From positions 45,673 through 109,672 of the forward strand of contig FR890812.1 of assembly GCA_000433035.1 (NCBI GenBank): a stretch of DNA of 64,000 nt. The letters run 5' to 3'. How positions within the stretch are numbered: position 1 is the stretch's first letter; every line of letters begins with the position of its first letter. The notes under the pieces were generated by a model. That model did no database searches. It was not told where the DNA came from and saw only the letters and a list, made by a program, of their open reading frames with translations. This document shows positions 1 to 9,249 of this stretch, in pieces. The position numbers and the translations under genes were made by a program. Origin of the DNA: Staphylococcus sp. CAG:324 (GTDB taxonomy: Bacteria; Bacillota_I; Bacilli_A; ML615J-28; CAG-313).

Positions 1-1
1 T

Positions 2-1606
2 ATATTATCAAAAGAAGTTATTGATATCAAAAAAATTATCATCATCATTGTCCTTTATATAATTATTCTAATTATTGCTTGTATCATTCAATATTATCAG
101 TCAATTATTCTTGCGAAAGCTGGAGATAAAATAATTTATCAAATGCGTGAAGATGTGTTTACAAAGTTAGAGGGCTTATCCATTCATCAATTAAATGAAA
201 CGCCTGTGGGTAAACTTGTAACAAGAGTTACAAGTGATACCAATGCGTTAAATGATATGTATACTTCTACAATTGTGAATCTGATTAAGAATGTATTGAC
301 AATTGTTGGTGTAATTGTAAGTATGTTTCTTATCAATGTAAAACTCACTCTTTGGGTGCTTATTACAACGCCAATTGTTGGTATTTTGAGTTATATTTTT
401 CGAAAATTAGCAAGAAAAATTTATCGTAAAGTAAGACATGGTATAACAAGTGTCAATACAAGTTTATCTGAAAATATTTCTGGTGTTAAATTAACCCAAA
501 TCTTTAATCAAGAACAAAAGCAGATTCAATCCTTTAAAAAAGTGAATGATGATTTAGAAAAAAGTTATTCTAAACAAATATTATTATTTGGTATTTTTAG
601 ACCATCTATTTATGCGGTATATGTTTTAACGATTGTTTTACTATTTTATGTTGCTGGAAAGGATATTATAGATAGTAATTTTGTTTTAGAATCAGGTTTA
701 ATTGTTATTTTTTATTCTTATATTGAGAAATTGTTTACTCCAATCCAAAATTTAGCAGAACAATTCAATGTGTTACAATCAGCTCTTGCTGCTGGAGAGA
801 GAATATATGATGTATTAAATATAAAATCTGAATTAGAAGATGCGGAAGATGCGATTGAAATTGATCATCTTGATGGAGAAATTGAATTTAAAAATGTTTG
901 GTTTGCTTATGTTGGCGAAGATTGGATTTTAAAAGATGTCTCGTTTAAAGTAAAGGCTAAAGAAAATGTTGCTTTTGTGGGAGCTACAGGTAGTGGAAAG
1001 ACAACAATATTGTCTTTGATTGTTAGAAATTATGATATTCAAAAAGGCCAAATTTTCATTGATGGTCTTGATATTAAAAAGTACCAAATTGCTTCTTTAC
1101 GAAAACATATTGGTCAAATGCTTCAAGATGTATTTTTATTTTCTGGTACTGTAGAGTCTAATATTACTTTGCGAAGTGAGGAGATTACTTCTGATATAGT
1201 TAAAGAGGCCTGTAGATTTGTAAATGCTGACAAAGTTATTGATAAATTACCAAATAAATATAATGAAATAGTAAGGGAACGAGGGAAAAACTTTTCATCT
1301 GGTGAGCGTCAATTGATTTCCTTTGCTAGAGTCGTTTCTCATAAACCTAATATTATGATTTTGGATGAAGCAACATCTAATATAGATACTGAAACAGAGG
1401 CTTTAATTCAGGATTCATTGAAAAAAATGATGAATATAGGAACAATGTTGATTGTTGCACATCGGCTATCAACTATTCAACATTGTGACAAAATTATTGT
1501 TTTAAAAAAAGGAAAAATTATTGAAAGTGGTACGCATTTGGAATTATTAGATAAAAGAGGACACTATTATAATTTATATCAATTACAATATGAAAAGAAA
1601 AATTGA
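2..1606 (+). CDS. ABC exporter, membrane domain plus ATPase (5' end outside window)
   Basis: Membrane-embedded ABC exporter half-transporter. The reading frame is open from base 2, so the start lies outside the window. The N-terminal two thirds is the six-helix exporter domain. The ATPase domain follows with Walker A GATGSGKTT (around base 980), Q-loop region LQDVFLFSGTV, signature FSSGERQ, Walker B IMILDEATSNID and H-loop AHRLS. The style resembles the second subunit of heterodimeric exporters such as YheH/LmrD, so a partner may lie upstream; substrate unknown. It ends four bases inside the TTG-started frame of the next gene, but that gene's better start is 1636. Confidence 0.9.
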   Translation: MLSKEVIDIKKIIIIIVLYIIILIIACIIQYYQSIILAKAGDKIIYQMREDVFTKLEGLSIHQLNETPVGKLVTRVTSDTNALNDMYTSTIVNLIKNVLTIVGVIVSMFLINVKLTLWVLITTPIVGILSYIFRKLARKIYRKVRHGITSVNTSLSENISGVKLTQIFNQEQKQIQSFKKVNDDLEKSYSKQILLFGIFRPSIYAVYVLTIVLLFYVAGKDIIDSNFVLESGLIVIFYSYIEKLFTPIQNLAEQFNVLQSALAAGERIYDVLNIKSELEDAEDAIEIDHLDGEIEFKNVWFAYVGEDWILKDVSFKVKAKENVAFVGATGSGKTTILSLIVRNYDIQKGQIFIDGLDIKKYQIASLRKHIGQMLQDVFLFSGTVESNITLRSEEITSDIVKEACRFVNADKVIDKLPNKYNEIVRERGKNFSSGERQLISFARVVSHKPNIMILDEATSNIDTETEALIQDSLKKMMNIGTMLIVAHRLSTIQHCDKIIVLKKGKIIESGTHLELLDKRGHYYNLYQLQYEKKN

Positions 1607-1635
1607 AATGCATTTTAATGGAATTGGAGAAAAAA

Positions 1636-2028
1636 ATGTTATCAAACGATTGGTCTATTATGTATGAAAAAGCAAAAGAAGTCTTGCAAGAAAGACAAAT
1701 TTCTAAATTTATTGAAGCAGGTAGTGTAGCAGCTGCTATAAAAACAGTTACTGGCAATATTTATGTAGGAGTTTGTTTTGATACGAGTTGTTCTTTGGGA
1801 ATGTGTGCAGAAAGAAATGCGATAGCAAATATGATTACTCATAAAGATAATAAAATTGAAAAAGTATTAGTTATTACGACAAATGGAAGAGTTCTTTTTC
1901 CTTGTGGAAGTTGTCGCGAACTTATGATGCAATTAGATGAAAGTGCTGCGCAGATTGAAATATTAATGAGTTATCCTAAAGTTAAGACTATTTTATTGAA
2001 AGAGTTACTCCCTAATTGGTGGGCGTAA
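1636..2028 (+). CDS. Cytidine deaminase-family protein
   Basis: Small zinc-dependent nucleoside deaminase, 130 aa, the length of tetrameric cytidine deaminases. The zinc and catalytic motifs are visible: C57-A-E59 with E59 as proton shuttle, and further on PCGSCR supplying the other two cysteine ligands. It probably deaminates cytidine/deoxycytidine in salvage, although blasticidin-deaminase-like relatives share these motifs. The ATG at 1636 is chosen because GGAG at 1626-1629 sits six bases upstream; a TTG at 1603 and an ATG at 1618 are in frame but lack a good site. It lies just downstream of the ABC exporter and may be co-transcribed with it. Confidence 0.8.
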   Translation: MLSNDWSIMYEKAKEVLQERQISKFIEAGSVAAAIKTVTGNIYVGVCFDTSCSLGMCAERNAIANMITHKDNKIEKVLVITTNGRVLFPCGSCRELMMQLDESAAQIEILMSYPKVKTILLKELLPNWWA

Positions 2029-2032
2029 GAAT

Positions 2033-2068
2033 AAGCCTATTTTAAATTCAATTAAAATAGGCTTTTTT
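2033..2068 (+). terminator. Intrinsic terminator after the deaminase gene
   Basis: A 13-bp perfect stem (2033-2045 with 2052-2064), a six-base loop and a run of T. It closes the ABC exporter/deaminase transcript. Confidence 0.9.
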
Positions 2069-2120
2069 GTTCAAAATTTTATAAAAAGTATGTTTAATCT
2101 GAGTAATTTTATTTTATTAT

Positions 2121-2149
2121 TTGTAAAACTAAGATATATATGATATAAT
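2121..2149 (+). promoter_or_regulatory. Housekeeping promoter for the ABC-2 transporter pair
   Basis: TTGTAA at 2121-2126, 17-bp spacer, TATAAT at 2144-2149, with an extended TGa just before the -10. Transcription would start near 2156, just before AAGGAGG and the ATG at 2172. Confidence 0.8.
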
Positions 2150-2171
2150 TTATCGCAAGGAGGTAAAAAGT

Positions 2172-2873
2172 ATGGATGATATAGTTGTTATCAATAATTT
2201 AACAAAACGATTTAGTCAAATAACGGCTTTAGATAATTTTTCCATTAAATTACCTAAGGGCAAAGTAATTGGTATGCTCGGTCCAAATGGTAGTGGGAAA
2301 ACGACTTTAATAAAAATTTTAACGAATCTTTCAATGCAATATGAAGGTGAGGTATTGATTAATGGTCAAAAACCTGGCATTGAAACTAAGAAAATAGTTT
2401 CATATTTACCTGATTGTAATTTTTTATCTGATTCATGGACTGTAAATGATGCTATTGAATATTTTGTTGATTTTTTTGTAGATTTTGATGAGCAAAAAGC
2501 AAGAAATTTAATTTCACAATTAGGAATCAATTTTAATCAAAAAATTAAAACTTTATCCAAAGGTACGAAGGAAAAGGTACATTTAGTATTAGTCTTATCA
2601 AGAAATGCAGAACTTTATATTTTTGATGAACCGATTGCTGGAGTAGATCCGGCTGCTCGAGATTTGATTTTTAAATTAATTTTAGAAAATTATAATAAAA
2701 ATGGTACGATTTTAATGGCAACTCATCTAATATTAGAAGCTGAAACTATTTTTGATTATGCTTTTTTTATCAATAATGGTAGACTTGCACTTTATGATAG
2801 TGTTGAAAATATTAAAAATAAAACGGGTAAAACTTTAGATCAATTGTTTAGGGAGATATATCGTTATGGGTAA
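2172..2873 (+). CDS. ABC-2 type transporter ATP-binding protein
   Basis: Cytoplasmic ATPase of an ABC-2 (YtrB/EcsA-like) system, 233 aa. Walker A GPNGSGKTT, Walker B LYIFDEPIAGVDP and the H-loop in MATHL are present. The signature reads LSKGTKEK rather than LSGGQ, a variation seen in the YtrB-type subgroup. The start has a strong AAGGAGG site. It overlaps the permease gene by eight bases, so the two are translationally coupled and form one transporter. Substrate is not deducible. Confidence 0.85.
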   Translation: MDDIVVINNLTKRFSQITALDNFSIKLPKGKVIGMLGPNGSGKTTLIKILTNLSMQYEGEVLINGQKPGIETKKIVSYLPDCNFLSDSWTVNDAIEYFVDFFVDFDEQKARNLISQLGINFNQKIKTLSKGTKEKVHLVLVLSRNAELYIFDEPIAGVDPAARDLIFKLILENYNKNGTILMATHLILEAETIFDYAFFINNGRLALYDSVENIKNKTGKTLDQLFREIYRYG

Positions 2874-3717
2874 AATTTTAAAACACGATTTTAAAAATTC
2901 TTATAAAGAATTTCTGATCATGTGTGCGGCAATTATCATAATGTCAATTTTATTAGGAATAACTTGTCTATTTGATTTGAATTCTTTTTTAGGAAGAGTC
3001 TTTTTTATGAGTTCAATGACTTTTTATATTCTAATTATTACAGCAGTCGGAATTCTTTGGATTGTTTATATTATTAATTCGATTAATAAAAAGTTTTTTA
3101 CAAGAGAAGGATATCTAACTTTTACAACACCAATTTCGATTGATAAACTGATTATTTCTAAAATTTTGGTTAATTTTATTTGGTTTATTGTAGTGATGGT
3201 TACTTTTTTCATTTCCGTTTTGATTATTGTTTTTTTTGCTACAAGAGGTTATGTTGATGTCTTTAGCGGTCTAATTGAAATGGTTAAATTTGCTTTTCAA
3301 CAACCACTAATTTTGGTGACTTCAATAATTAAAGTTATTTTATATGTACTTTCTTTATTGATTACCCTTTTCTTTACCCTTGCTTTTCTTAGCAGTGTTA
3401 ATGTTAGAAAAGCTCGAACAATTATTACTCTTTTTGTTTACGGAATTGTATTAAACATTGGTAATTTTTTGATTTCAATGCTCTCTTTTTTTTCAGTAGG
3501 TCTTGGATATGATACTGTTAATTTTAAACATGTCTTTTGTTATCAAACAGGTTATTTGACACCTGTTATTGGTATAATGGCTCCTATTGCTACAGAAACT
3601 ACAACAATTATGTACTTCAGTTTTAATCAACTCATAGGTATGATTGGTTTTATTGTAGGTCTATATTTTATTACAAGATATCTTATCACAAAAAAATTAG
3701 AATTAGATTCAAATTAA
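2866..3717 (+). CDS. ABC-2 type transporter membrane protein
   Basis: Integral membrane protein of 283 aa with about six strongly hydrophobic segments and few polar residues between them, as in ABC-2 permeases. It starts inside the end of the ATPase gene and pairs with it. The family is recognised from architecture and context rather than a sharp motif. A strong terminator follows. Confidence 0.7.
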   Translation: MGKILKHDFKNSYKEFLIMCAAIIIMSILLGITCLFDLNSFLGRVFFMSSMTFYILIITAVGILWIVYIINSINKKFFTREGYLTFTTPISIDKLIISKILVNFIWFIVVMVTFFISVLIIVFFATRGYVDVFSGLIEMVKFAFQQPLILVTSIIKVILYVLSLLITLFFTLAFLSSVNVRKARTIITLFVYGIVLNIGNFLISMLSFFSVGLGYDTVNFKHVFCYQTGYLTPVIGIMAPIATETTTIMYFSFNQLIGMIGFIVGLYFITRYLITKKLELDSN

Positions 3718-3735
3718 TAAGAATAAAACCAATAT

Positions 3736-3774
3736 ATACATAAAAAAGTCCTTATATGGGCTTTTTTTATGTAT
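3736..3774 (+). terminator. Intrinsic terminator after the ABC-2 operon
   Basis: Long imperfect palindrome: ATACAT, an A-run and GTCC pair with GGGC, a T-run and ATGTAT, with one G-T wobble and one bulge. The near symmetry would let it act on either strand. Confidence 0.8.
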
Positions 3775-3788
3775 ATTTGTACTCAATA

Positions 3789-3797
3789 TGATATAAT
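3789..3797 (+). promoter_or_regulatory. Extended -10 element upstream of truB
   Basis: TGaTATAAT with no convincing -35 at 17 bp. The truB ATG follows 18 bases later behind CGAGGT. Confidence 0.6.
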
Positions 3798-3815
3798 TAA
3801 TAATCGAGGTAAAAT

Positions 3816-4700
3816 ATGAATGGAATTATCATTGTAAATAAAGAAAAAGGCATGACAAGCCATGATGTTGTAAATCAGATAAGAAAAATTTTTCAAACTA
3901 AAAAAGTTGGCCATCTTGGAACGCTTGATCCTAATGCGACAGGTGTTTTAGCGATTTGTATAAATGATGCGACTAAATTAGTGCAATTTTTAGTAGAACA
4001 CGATAAAACTTATATTGCAAGAGTTTGTTTGGGGAAAAAAACAGATACTTATGATTTAGATGGAAATATTATAGATAGTGCTAAGGTTGAAAAAATCGAT
4101 GTAGAAGAATTAGATACTATTCTTCAAGACTTTATAGGCAAACAATTACAAGTTCCACCAATTTATTCTTCTATTAAAGTGAATGGAAAGAAGTTATATG
4201 AATATGCCAGAAATAATGAAAAAATAGAAATTTTACCAAGAGAGATTGAAGTATATCATATTAAAAGAATTTCTGAACTTATATATGAAAATGATTGCTA
4301 TTTTTTTGATCTTTATTTAGAGGTATCAAAAGGAACTTATGTTAGAAGTCTTTGTGCGGATATAGGAGAAAAGATGAATATTCCTTCCTCAATGGCTGAA
4401 TTATGTAGAATAAAATTAGGAAATTTCGATATCAAAGACGCATATATGCTTAAAGATATAAGAGAAGGAAATTATCGATTAATAACGATGGTAGAGGCTT
4501 TATCTAACTTACCTTTTTTTTCTTCTGAGGAAGTACTGAAAAAAGCTAGGTTTGGGATGAAAATGCCTATTAAGATGGTTTTAAAAAATTCTATTGATAA
4601 ACCTAAAAGAATTGCAATCAGAGAAAAAAACAAATTAATTGCAATTTATGAATTAACAAATGATTTAAACTATTATAAGGCGGTTCGTGTATGGAATTGA
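3816..4700 (+). CDS. truB: tRNA pseudouridine-55 synthase
   Basis: Converts U55 in the T-loop of tRNAs to pseudouridine in the cytoplasm. The 294-aa length is normal. The catalytic-Asp motif GHLGTLDPNATGVL lies near residue 36, and the second family block VSKGTYVRSLCADIG is present. The C-terminal third is the usual accessory domain. It overlaps ribF by ten bases; truB-ribF-rpsO-pnp is the order in Bacillus subtilis. Confidence 0.95.
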   Translation: MNGIIIVNKEKGMTSHDVVNQIRKIFQTKKVGHLGTLDPNATGVLAICINDATKLVQFLVEHDKTYIARVCLGKKTDTYDLDGNIIDSAKVEKIDVEELDTILQDFIGKQLQVPPIYSSIKVNGKKLYEYARNNEKIEILPREIEVYHIKRISELIYENDCYFFDLYLEVSKGTYVRSLCADIGEKMNIPSSMAELCRIKLGNFDIKDAYMLKDIREGNYRLITMVEALSNLPFFSSEEVLKKARFGMKMPIKMVLKNSIDKPKRIAIREKNKLIAIYELTNDLNYYKAVRVWN

Positions 4701-5629
4701 TTAGATTAAAAAAAGGAGAATATCTGAACATAAATCATCCTATTGTTGCTACTATTGGACAGTTTGATGGATTACATTTGGCACATTTATTACTCCTTAA
4801 AAAAACAATAGAACTATCCCAAAAAAGAAATCTCAAAAGTGCTATTTTTACGTTCGATCCTCATCCTGATTTTATTTTAAATAAAGATAAGACGAATACG
4901 TATGTTACTCCCTTTGATGAAAAAGTTAAACTTTTAAGACAAATTGGGATCGATTATATGATTGTAATTGAGTTTAATAAGGAAGTTGCTCAAATGTTGC
5001 CTATTTCATTTGTTGAGGATATTTTAATTGCCAATGGTGTTAAGGAAGTAGTTGTAGGTTTTGATTTTTCGTTTGGACAAAAAGGGTTGGGTAAAGCGCA
5101 TATGATAGAAGAATTATCAAAGGGTAGGATTAAATGCCATATTGTTGATGAAATGAAACATGAAAATCAAAAAATTGGTACTTCATTTATAAAAACTTTA
5201 TTGCAAAATGGTCGAGTGAGAGAGGTAAAAGACTTAATGGGACGTTTTTATAAAATAACAGGAAAAGTCGTTCATGGAAACCAAGTTGGCCGAACAATCA
5301 ATTTTCCAACGGCTAATTTTTCTATCAATTCTTCATTTGCAAAACTTCATCCTGGAGTATATGTTGTTAGAGTTAGTATTGATGATAAAAAATATTTAGG
5401 TATTGCCAATCTTGGTACTAATCCAAGTTTCAATAAAGTTGACAATATGGTTTTTGAAACACATATTTTTGATTTTAATCAAGATATTTATGATAAAATA
5501 ATAGATGTAGAATTGATAGATTTTATTCGGGATGAAATAAAATTTTCCAGTAAAGAAGCCTTTTTAAAACAAATTTTGAAGGATACGGAGTATGCTAAAA
5601 TGATTTGTGTGCAGTTAAATCTTTTTTAA
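4691..5629 (+). CDS. ribF: Bifunctional riboflavin kinase / FAD synthetase
   Basis: Makes FMN from riboflavin and FAD from FMN. The N-terminal adenylyltransferase domain carries the nucleotidyl-transferase block GQFDGLHLAH and FTFDPHPD. The C-terminal kinase domain starts around residue 183 with GRFYKITGKVVHGNQVGR and contains the FPTAN motif. Full-length at 312 aa. Its start lies inside truB, implying coupling. Confidence 0.95.
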   Translation: MELIRLKKGEYLNINHPIVATIGQFDGLHLAHLLLLKKTIELSQKRNLKSAIFTFDPHPDFILNKDKTNTYVTPFDEKVKLLRQIGIDYMIVIEFNKEVAQMLPISFVEDILIANGVKEVVVGFDFSFGQKGLGKAHMIEELSKGRIKCHIVDEMKHENQKIGTSFIKTLLQNGRVREVKDLMGRFYKITGKVVHGNQVGRTINFPTANFSINSSFAKLHPGVYVVRVSIDDKKYLGIANLGTNPSFNKVDNMVFETHIFDFNQDIYDKIIDVELIDFIRDEIKFSSKEAFLKQILKDTEYAKMICVQLNLF

Positions 5630-5651
5630 AAATAAAAAAGAAAGATTTTAC

Positions 5652-5680
5652 TTGATATTTTTCTGAAATTGTGATAAAAT
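5652..5680 (+). promoter_or_regulatory. rpsO promoter
   Basis: TTGATA (5652-5657), 17-bp spacer, TAAAAT (5675-5680) with a preceding TGa. It places a start near 5687 and leaves a leader of about 94 bases before rpsO. Confidence 0.75.
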
Positions 5681-5686
5681 ATATGT

Positions 5687-5780
5687 GACCTATGCAAAGT
5701 TTTTCGAATCTTCCGACGAATTCTTCAGCATATGGCATATTTTAAATCTATTTAATAGAAATGATAAAAGGAGGAAATTT
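5687..5780 (+). promoter_or_regulatory. Possible structured rpsO leader
   Basis: The leader between promoter and rpsO contains short complementary blocks (TTCG/CGAA near 5703-5720, GCATATGGCATA near 5728-5740) and ends with AAAGGAGG. S15 often autoregulates through its leader, but the structures differ between phyla and I cannot match this one to a known class. Confidence 0.3.
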
Positions 5781-6053
5781 ATGGCTTGTGTTTCTAAAGA
5801 AGAAAAGGCAGCTATCATTGCCCAATTTGCACGTTCAGAGGGTGATACAGGTTCACCTGAAGTTCAAATTGCGATTTTAACAGCAGAAATCAATAAGTTG
5901 AATGAGCATTTAAAAGTTCATACACATGATTTTCACAATCGTCGTGGTTTGTTAAAAAAAGTTGGACATCGTCGTAATCTTTTAGCTTATTTAAAGGATA
6001 AGGATGTGCAACGCTATCGTGAATTAATTGCCAAATTAGGTTTGAGAAAATAG
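5781..6053 (+). CDS. rpsO: 30S ribosomal protein S15
   Basis: Primary 16S rRNA-binding protein of the small subunit, 90 aa. Typical blocks GDTGSPEVQIA, HDFHNRRGLL and VGHRRNLLAYL are present. The ATG at 5781 follows AAAGGAGGAAATTT; the frame runs further upstream but that extension is not S15-like. It lies upstream of pnp as in many bacteria. Confidence 0.97.
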   Translation: MACVSKEEKAAIIAQFARSEGDTGSPEVQIAILTAEINKLNEHLKVHTHDFHNRRGLLKKVGHRRNLLAYLKDKDVQRYRELIAKLGLRK

Positions 6054-6057
6054 CACT

Positions 6058-6083
6058 AAAGGGCATAATGATTTATGCCCTTT
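6058..6083 (+). terminator. Hairpin after rpsO, probable terminator
   Basis: Eleven-bp perfect stem (6058-6068 with 6073-6083) with a four-base loop. Only TTT follows before GC, so it may be leaky and allow some rpsO-pnp read-through. Confidence 0.65.
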
Positions 6084-6122
6084 GCTACTATTTATGATTA
6101 TTAATCTTAAATTTTTTTAAGT

Positions 6123-6128
6123 TATAAT
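6123..6128 (+). promoter_or_regulatory. Possible -10 box for pnp
   Basis: TATAAT in an AT-rich spacer without a recognisable -35 at 17 bp; the pnp leader begins shortly after. Confidence 0.4.
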
Positions 6129-6145
6129 ATAAAATGTACGAAATC

Positions 6146-6177
6146 AAGGAAAGGATAGTTTGTAATACGGCAAACTA
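6146..6177 (+). promoter_or_regulatory. pnp leader: ribosome-binding site followed by a hairpin
   Basis: AAGGAAAGGA (6146-6155) resembles a ribosome-binding site but lies more than 20 bases before the start codon. The gap is filled by a perfect 7-bp hairpin (6156-6162 with 6171-6177, eight-base loop). Folding would bring the site into range of the start. Enterobacterial pnp is autoregulated through a leader stem, so control here is plausible but inferred. Confidence 0.5.
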
Positions 6178-6188
6178 AAGTGAAAAAA

Positions 6189-8375
6189 ATGGAAAAACAA
6201 GTATTTGAATACAATCAGCGGAATCGTAAAATTTTGGTGGAAATCGGTGAACTTGCAAAACAAGCCAATGGAGCTTGTCTTGTTCGATATGAGGATACAG
6301 CAGTGCTGAGTGCTGCTGTGGGGAGTAATCAAGCCATGGCTACTGATTTTTTTCCGCTAACAGTTTTATATCAAGAAAAGTTATATGCGGCAGGAAAAAT
6401 TCCAGGAGGTTTTTTAAAAAGAGAAGGTAGACCTACAGAACATGAAACCCTTGTTTCTAGGTTAATTGATCGACCAATTCGACCACTTTTTGCTGAAGGG
6501 TATCGCAATGAAGTACAAGTAATTAATATGGTAATGAGTGCTAATCCAGATTGTTCTTCAGCGATGGCAGCAATGCTAGGTTCGAGTATTGCTCTTTCTA
6601 TTTCTGATATTCCGTTTGAAGGACCAATTGCTGGTGTAGTTGTTGGGCGTATAAATGGTAGATTAATTATTAATCCTACGGTTGAAGAATTAGAAAAATC
6701 TGATATTAATTTAACTGTTGCAGGCACGAAAAAGGCTATCAACATGGTTGAGGCAGGTGCTAAGCAAGTAACTGAGGAAGATATGTTAGAAGCGTTGCTT
6801 TTTGCACATGAAGAAATTAAACGATTATGTCAATTCCAAGAAGAAATAATTGAAAAATGTGGCAAAGAAAAGATGATTCCGGATTTATTTAAAATACCTG
6901 AAGAGTTAGAAAGGGATGTGAGAAATTTTGCAGAACCAGAGTTATTGCCTGCTATTTCTATTCATGAAAAACTTGCACGTGCTGCTGCTATTGAGGAGAT
7001 AAATTCTAAAACACGTGAACATTTTTCTAAACTTTTTGAAGAAAATCCTCAATTTACGTTAGATGAAATAGAACAAAATAAAAAATATGTTGATTTGATA
7101 TTAGAACATATTTTAGCTGAAGAGGTAAGAAGATTAATTACTAATGATAAAATACGTCCTGATGGTAGAGCAGTTAACGAAATTAGACCTTTGTCATCAA
7201 GAATTGATATTTTTGAAAGAACGCATGGTTCTGCCTTATTTACAAGAGGGCAAACGCAAAGTTTATCGGTGGTTACTTTAGGATCACTAACTGAATTTCA
7301 AATCATAGATGGATTAGGAGTCGAAGATAGCAAGCGTTTTATGCTTCATTATAATTTCCCTCAATTTGCTGTAGGCTCAACCGGAAGATATGGAAGTCCT
7401 GGTCGTCGTGAGATTGGTCATGGTGCTCTTGGTGAAAGAGCATTATTGCAAGTCATTCCCTCAGAGGATGAATTTCCGTATACAATTAGAATTGTTAGTG
7501 AAATTTTAGAATCAAATGGTTCTTCATCACAAGCTTCGATTTGTGCAGGTACAATGGCATTAATGGCTGCTGGGGTTCCTATTCAAGCTCCTGTTGCCGG
7601 AATTGCGATGGGATTAATTAGTCAAGATGATGAGTGCAGTAAATATACAATTTTGACAGATATTCAAGGTCTAGAAGATCATTATGGTGATATGGATTTT
7701 AAAGTTGCTGGAACAAAAACGGGGATAACTGCCTTACAAATGGATATTAAGATTAAAGGAATTACACCAGAAATTTTGAAAGAAGCTCTTGCTCAAGCAA
7801 AAGTAGGTAGAATGCAAATTTTAGATCATATGTTAACTACTATTTCTGAGGTAAGACCTGAACTTAGTCAATATGCTCCAAAAGTGAGAATGATTAGAAT
7901 AAATCCTGAACGCATTAGAGATGTCATTGGTAGTGGTGGTAAAATTATTCAAGAAATTATTGATAAATGTAATGATGTTAAAATTGATATTGAACAAGAT
8001 GGGCGCGTATTTGTAATGCATGCTGAAACAAAATGGATTGATGAAGCAATTAAAATTATTGAGAATTTAACAAGAGAACCAGTTGTAGGTGAGATTTATC
8101 CTGTTAGAGTAGTTAAGATTGTTGATTTTGGTGCTTTTGTTGAATTATGGCCAGGTTGTGAAGGACTTGTTCATATTTCAGAACTTGATACTAAACGTGT
8201 TGCTAAAGTGGAAGATGTTGTTCATGTAGATGATGAAATTGTTGTAAAATTATTAAAAATAGATGATAAGGGGAAACTTGTTTTATCTAGAAAAGTATTA
8301 TTAAAACAGACACAAAAAATAGAAAATGAAGAAAAAACACAAGCTCTTCACGAAGTTGAGCAAAAAGGAGAATAA
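6189..8375 (+). CDS. pnp: Polyribonucleotide nucleotidyltransferase (PNPase)
   Basis: Phosphorolytic 3'-5' exoribonuclease of mRNA decay. Two RNase PH domains flank an all-alpha linker, followed by KH (IGSGGKIIQEI near codon 580) and S1 (VDFGAFVELWPGCEGLVHIS) RNA-binding domains. The second RNase PH core has FPQFAVGSTGR and GALGERAL. About 728 aa, full length. The ATG at 6189 fits the family N-terminus; a GTG at 6180 is the alternative. The ribosome-binding site is separated from the start by a hairpin. Confidence 0.95.
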   Translation: MEKQVFEYNQRNRKILVEIGELAKQANGACLVRYEDTAVLSAAVGSNQAMATDFFPLTVLYQEKLYAAGKIPGGFLKREGRPTEHETLVSRLIDRPIRPLFAEGYRNEVQVINMVMSANPDCSSAMAAMLGSSIALSISDIPFEGPIAGVVVGRINGRLIINPTVEELEKSDINLTVAGTKKAINMVEAGAKQVTEEDMLEALLFAHEEIKRLCQFQEEIIEKCGKEKMIPDLFKIPEELERDVRNFAEPELLPAISIHEKLARAAAIEEINSKTREHFSKLFEENPQFTLDEIEQNKKYVDLILEHILAEEVRRLITNDKIRPDGRAVNEIRPLSSRIDIFERTHGSALFTRGQTQSLSVVTLGSLTEFQIIDGLGVEDSKRFMLHYNFPQFAVGSTGRYGSPGRREIGHGALGERALLQVIPSEDEFPYTIRIVSEILESNGSSSQASICAGTMALMAAGVPIQAPVAGIAMGLISQDDECSKYTILTDIQGLEDHYGDMDFKVAGTKTGITALQMDIKIKGITPEILKEALAQAKVGRMQILDHMLTTISEVRPELSQYAPKVRMIRINPERIRDVIGSGGKIIQEIIDKCNDVKIDIEQDGRVFVMHAETKWIDEAIKIIENLTREPVVGEIYPVRVVKIVDFGAFVELWPGCEGLVHISELDTKRVAKVEDVVHVDDEIVVKLLKIDDKGKLVLSRKVLLKQTQKIENEEKTQALHEVEQKGE

Positions 8376-9248
8376 ATGAAAATAGGCATTACTTCTGATT
8401 GTAGTTCAGGATTGGAATATGCTCCATTTGAACATCATATTAAAATAACAAGAACTACAATTCATTTCAAAGACGAAGAATTAATTGATGGTATTGATAT
8501 TAAAGCTGAGGAATTTTATCGACGTTTGAAAGAAACAGATATTGTACCATCTACTAGTGCACCAAGTTTGGGTGAAATATCAAAAAGAGTTGAAGAATTA
8601 AAAGCAGAAGGCTGTACAGACGTTATACACTTTCCTATTTCTTTTGGTCTTTCTGCCTATGGCGAAAATTTATTAAATGCTTTTGATAATATGGTAGAGG
8701 GTGTAAAGTTACATGTTTTTAATTGTCATAGTGCATGTTTAATGGAAGGATATTGTGCTCATTATGCGGAAATTTTAGCTGAAAGAGGATATACTGTTGA
8801 AGAAATTATGGACGAGTGCCAAAAATTTGCCGATCAAACAGTTGCATACCTTATCGTCGATGATTTAAAATATTTAGTTAAAAATGGTCGTTTAAATGCA
8901 GTTTCTGGATTTATTGGTGGACTTGCTAAAATTAAACCGATTTTACAATTGGCAAAAAATGGTACTATTGATGTATTTGAAAAAATTAGGACTAGAAATA
9001 GGGCAATTGATAGAATTAAAGAACTAGTTTTAAATGATACTAAGGAGGCAAAAGAAGTAATTTATATGGTTTTACATTCTGATTGTGAAAATGATGCTAA
9101 AGTACTTCTAGAAGAAATCAAGCCTTTGTATAAAAATGGTGTACGCTTTGATTTGACCACCGTAACTCCAACTGTTGGTGCTCATATAGGTTGTGGTGTC
9201 ATTGCCATTGCTTATATTATTTTAGATGGATTGAAAGAAAGATTTTAA
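8376..9248 (+). CDS. DegV family fatty-acid-binding protein
   Basis: 290-aa DegV/FakB-type protein. FakB proteins bind a fatty acid and present it to the FakA kinase. Visible motifs are the N-terminal ITSDCSSG, SAPSLGEI, and the C-terminal TPTVGAHIGCGVIAIAY, which lines the lipid pocket. The ATG directly abuts the pnp stop, and AAAAGGAG in the last pnp codons is its ribosome-binding site, so it is co-transcribed with pnp. No fakA is visible here; ligand unknown. Confidence 0.85.
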   Translation: MKIGITSDCSSGLEYAPFEHHIKITRTTIHFKDEELIDGIDIKAEEFYRRLKETDIVPSTSAPSLGEISKRVEELKAEGCTDVIHFPISFGLSAYGENLLNAFDNMVEGVKLHVFNCHSACLMEGYCAHYAEILAERGYTVEEIMDECQKFADQTVAYLIVDDLKYLVKNGRLNAVSGFIGGLAKIKPILQLAKNGTIDVFEKIRTRNRAIDRIKELVLNDTKEAKEVIYMVLHSDCENDAKVLLEEIKPLYKNGVRFDLTTVTPTVGAHIGCGVIAIAYIILDGLKERF

Positions 9249-9249
9249 T

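Noticed and set aside
5600..5650. Terminator between ribF and rpsO
   Set aside because: AAATCTTT and AAAGATTT can pair, but the stem is weak and lacks a T-run at the correct place.
6371..6745. 124-aa minus-strand frame inside pnp
   Set aside because: Shadow of a highly conserved coding region; composition follows the opposite strand.
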